A program made the position numbers and the translations under genes. A stretch of 64,000 nt of DNA, taken from the NCBI GenBank assembly GCA_945859605.1, contig OX243817.1:17608752-17672751 (forward strand), in the 5' to 3' direction. Positions within the stretch are counted from its first letter, which is position 1, and each line of letters opens with the position of its first letter. The stretch is from Lumbricus rubellus. Lineage: Eukaryota; Annelida; Clitellata; Crassiclitellata; Lumbricidae. The notes beneath the pieces were generated by a model, which ran no database searches, had not been told where the DNA came from, and was given only the letters and a program-made list of their open reading frames with translations. Below, piece by piece: positions 63,281 to 64,000 of the stretch.

Positions 63281-64000
63281 ATGGCTCGCCTCGGAGGCTG
63301 GATGACCTTTAAGAGAACTCTAGTCATTGGATGTGTCGCCATTTTTACCCTAGTTACCTGTTCGATATATATCGCCAACATACATCCAGGGATCACTAAT
63401 TATTTCTCGGGATTACATATCTTTTCGACTCCGACAGCATTCAAGAGACCTCCCAATGTTCTAGAATCGGCCGACTTCGGACATAAAATGAATGTTACGA
63501 CGAACAGTTCCGCATTGAATGCTTTACACAGAGCCATTATGTCGTCCGTTACAGTCTACTACGTTTGGTGTCAACGTCACTACTTCGAGTTCCGTCACTA
63601 CCTGAGTGTCAAGAGCGCAGTTCAATTTCTGCAGCCACGTCAGATTATTCTTTACCATCGATTCAGCCTTAAAATCGATCCTGAGCTTTACAATACATGG
63701 CTTGGCGAACTGCAACAAGACTTTCCATTCCTTGAAGCCATCAAAGCACCTAAAGAGAGTTGCTACAACGAAACACCGAGCATGGATTTTATATTTCAAC
63801 TTACGAACGAACGCAGAGGTATCTACTTGGGTGAGAACACTATTCTGACGCGACCTCTGCCTGAAACACAACACGCGGCGATACTTGCAATTGGTGAAAA
63901 TTCTGGACATGTAGACGTGTTACTTATAAACGAGAAGCTATCGAATGAAACAGATTTCGACCAAATTTCCAACCAATCGACCTTGTTAGATTGCCCGCTC
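63281..64000 (+). CDS. Type II membrane protein, glycosyltransferase-like (5' part, cut by window end)
   Basis: 240 codons stay open to the window edge. The coding exon follows an acceptor (TTTTTCTTCAG|ATCGTG, exon from 63275), so a 5' non-coding exon lies upstream. Residues 14-32 form a single hydrophobic segment after a short basic N terminus, a Golgi-type signal anchor; NVT at 71 and NSS at 75 are glycosylation sequons. The lumenal part has VYYVWCQRHYFEFRHYLS (92-109), YNTWLGELQQDFPFL (137-151), and RGIYLGENTIL (179-189). This order resembles uncharacterised invertebrate proteins related to the sugar-binding DXD family GT32 (YVWC...F.F.HYLS, GG(I/V)YL..D). Here the GGIYLD-x-D position reads RGIYLGEN, so the metal-binding acidic pair is not obvious. 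Substrate unknown; the family link is from memory of patterns and moderate in confidence. Confidence 0.75.
   Translation, partial: MARLGGWMTFKRTLVIGCVAIFTLVTCSIYIANIHPGITNYFSGLHIFSTPTAFKRPPNVLESADFGHKMNVTTNSSALNALHRAIMSSVTVYYVWCQRHYFEFRHYLSVKSAVQFLQPRQIILYHRFSLKIDPELYNTWLGELQQDFPFLEAIKAPKESCYNETPSMDFIFQLTNERRGIYLGENTILTRPLPETQHAAILAIGENSGHVDVLLINEKLSNETDFDQISNQSTLLDCPL

Overview
This is a 64 kb piece of an animal nuclear genome. It shows spliced genes with GT-AG introns, tRNA-derived SINEs, LINE 3' ends, Helitrons, hAT and Tc1/mariner elements, a very high load of microsatellites, and one 200-base N gap (22169-22368). The gene content, the SINE and Helitron types and the scattered palindrome TAGGCCTA suggest a marine invertebrate, perhaps an echinoderm or another invertebrate deuterostome. 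That placement is a low-confidence inference.

Left two thirds (about 859-41433, minus strand): the 5' part of a Groucho/TLE transcriptional corepressor gene. The start exon (MYPNRLPT) is at 41410-41433. The five exons coding the N-terminal Q (tetramerisation) domain are present TWICE, in order and in the same orientation: set B at 36049-26126 and set A at 19398-11681. Two related small exons follow (9251-9304, 8421-8480), then the GP-domain exon (7423-7633) and two CcN/SP-region exons (2036-2152, 859-912). The WD40 part lies beyond the left edge. The two Q blocks sit in homologous segments (11673-21660 and 26118-40367). Their exons differ by four synonymous substitutions only, but the segments carry different transposon insertions, several with clean empty sites in the partner. 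The N gap and a 153-bp satellite lie between them. The arrangement is either a recent in-frame tandem duplication (each block begins and ends in phase 0, so a double-Q protein is possible) or two haplotypes joined by the assembler.

Middle (41.4-51.7 kb): candidate groucho promoter/CpG-rich region with a 51-bp tandem duplication carrying GC-box and CRE-like motifs, then intergenic DNA with hAT, Tc1/mariner and fold-back elements and a 400-bp (CCCT)n array.

Right (51.7-64 kb): a complete five-exon plus-strand gene for a diamine/thialysine N-acetyltransferase (SSAT family, 179 aa); intergenic DNA with a SINE with a 13-bp target duplication, LINE remnants and a long (CCA)n array; and at 63281-64000 the 5' part of a type II membrane protein resembling Golgi glycosyltransferase-like proteins, cut by the window end. 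The three genes have no evident functional link.
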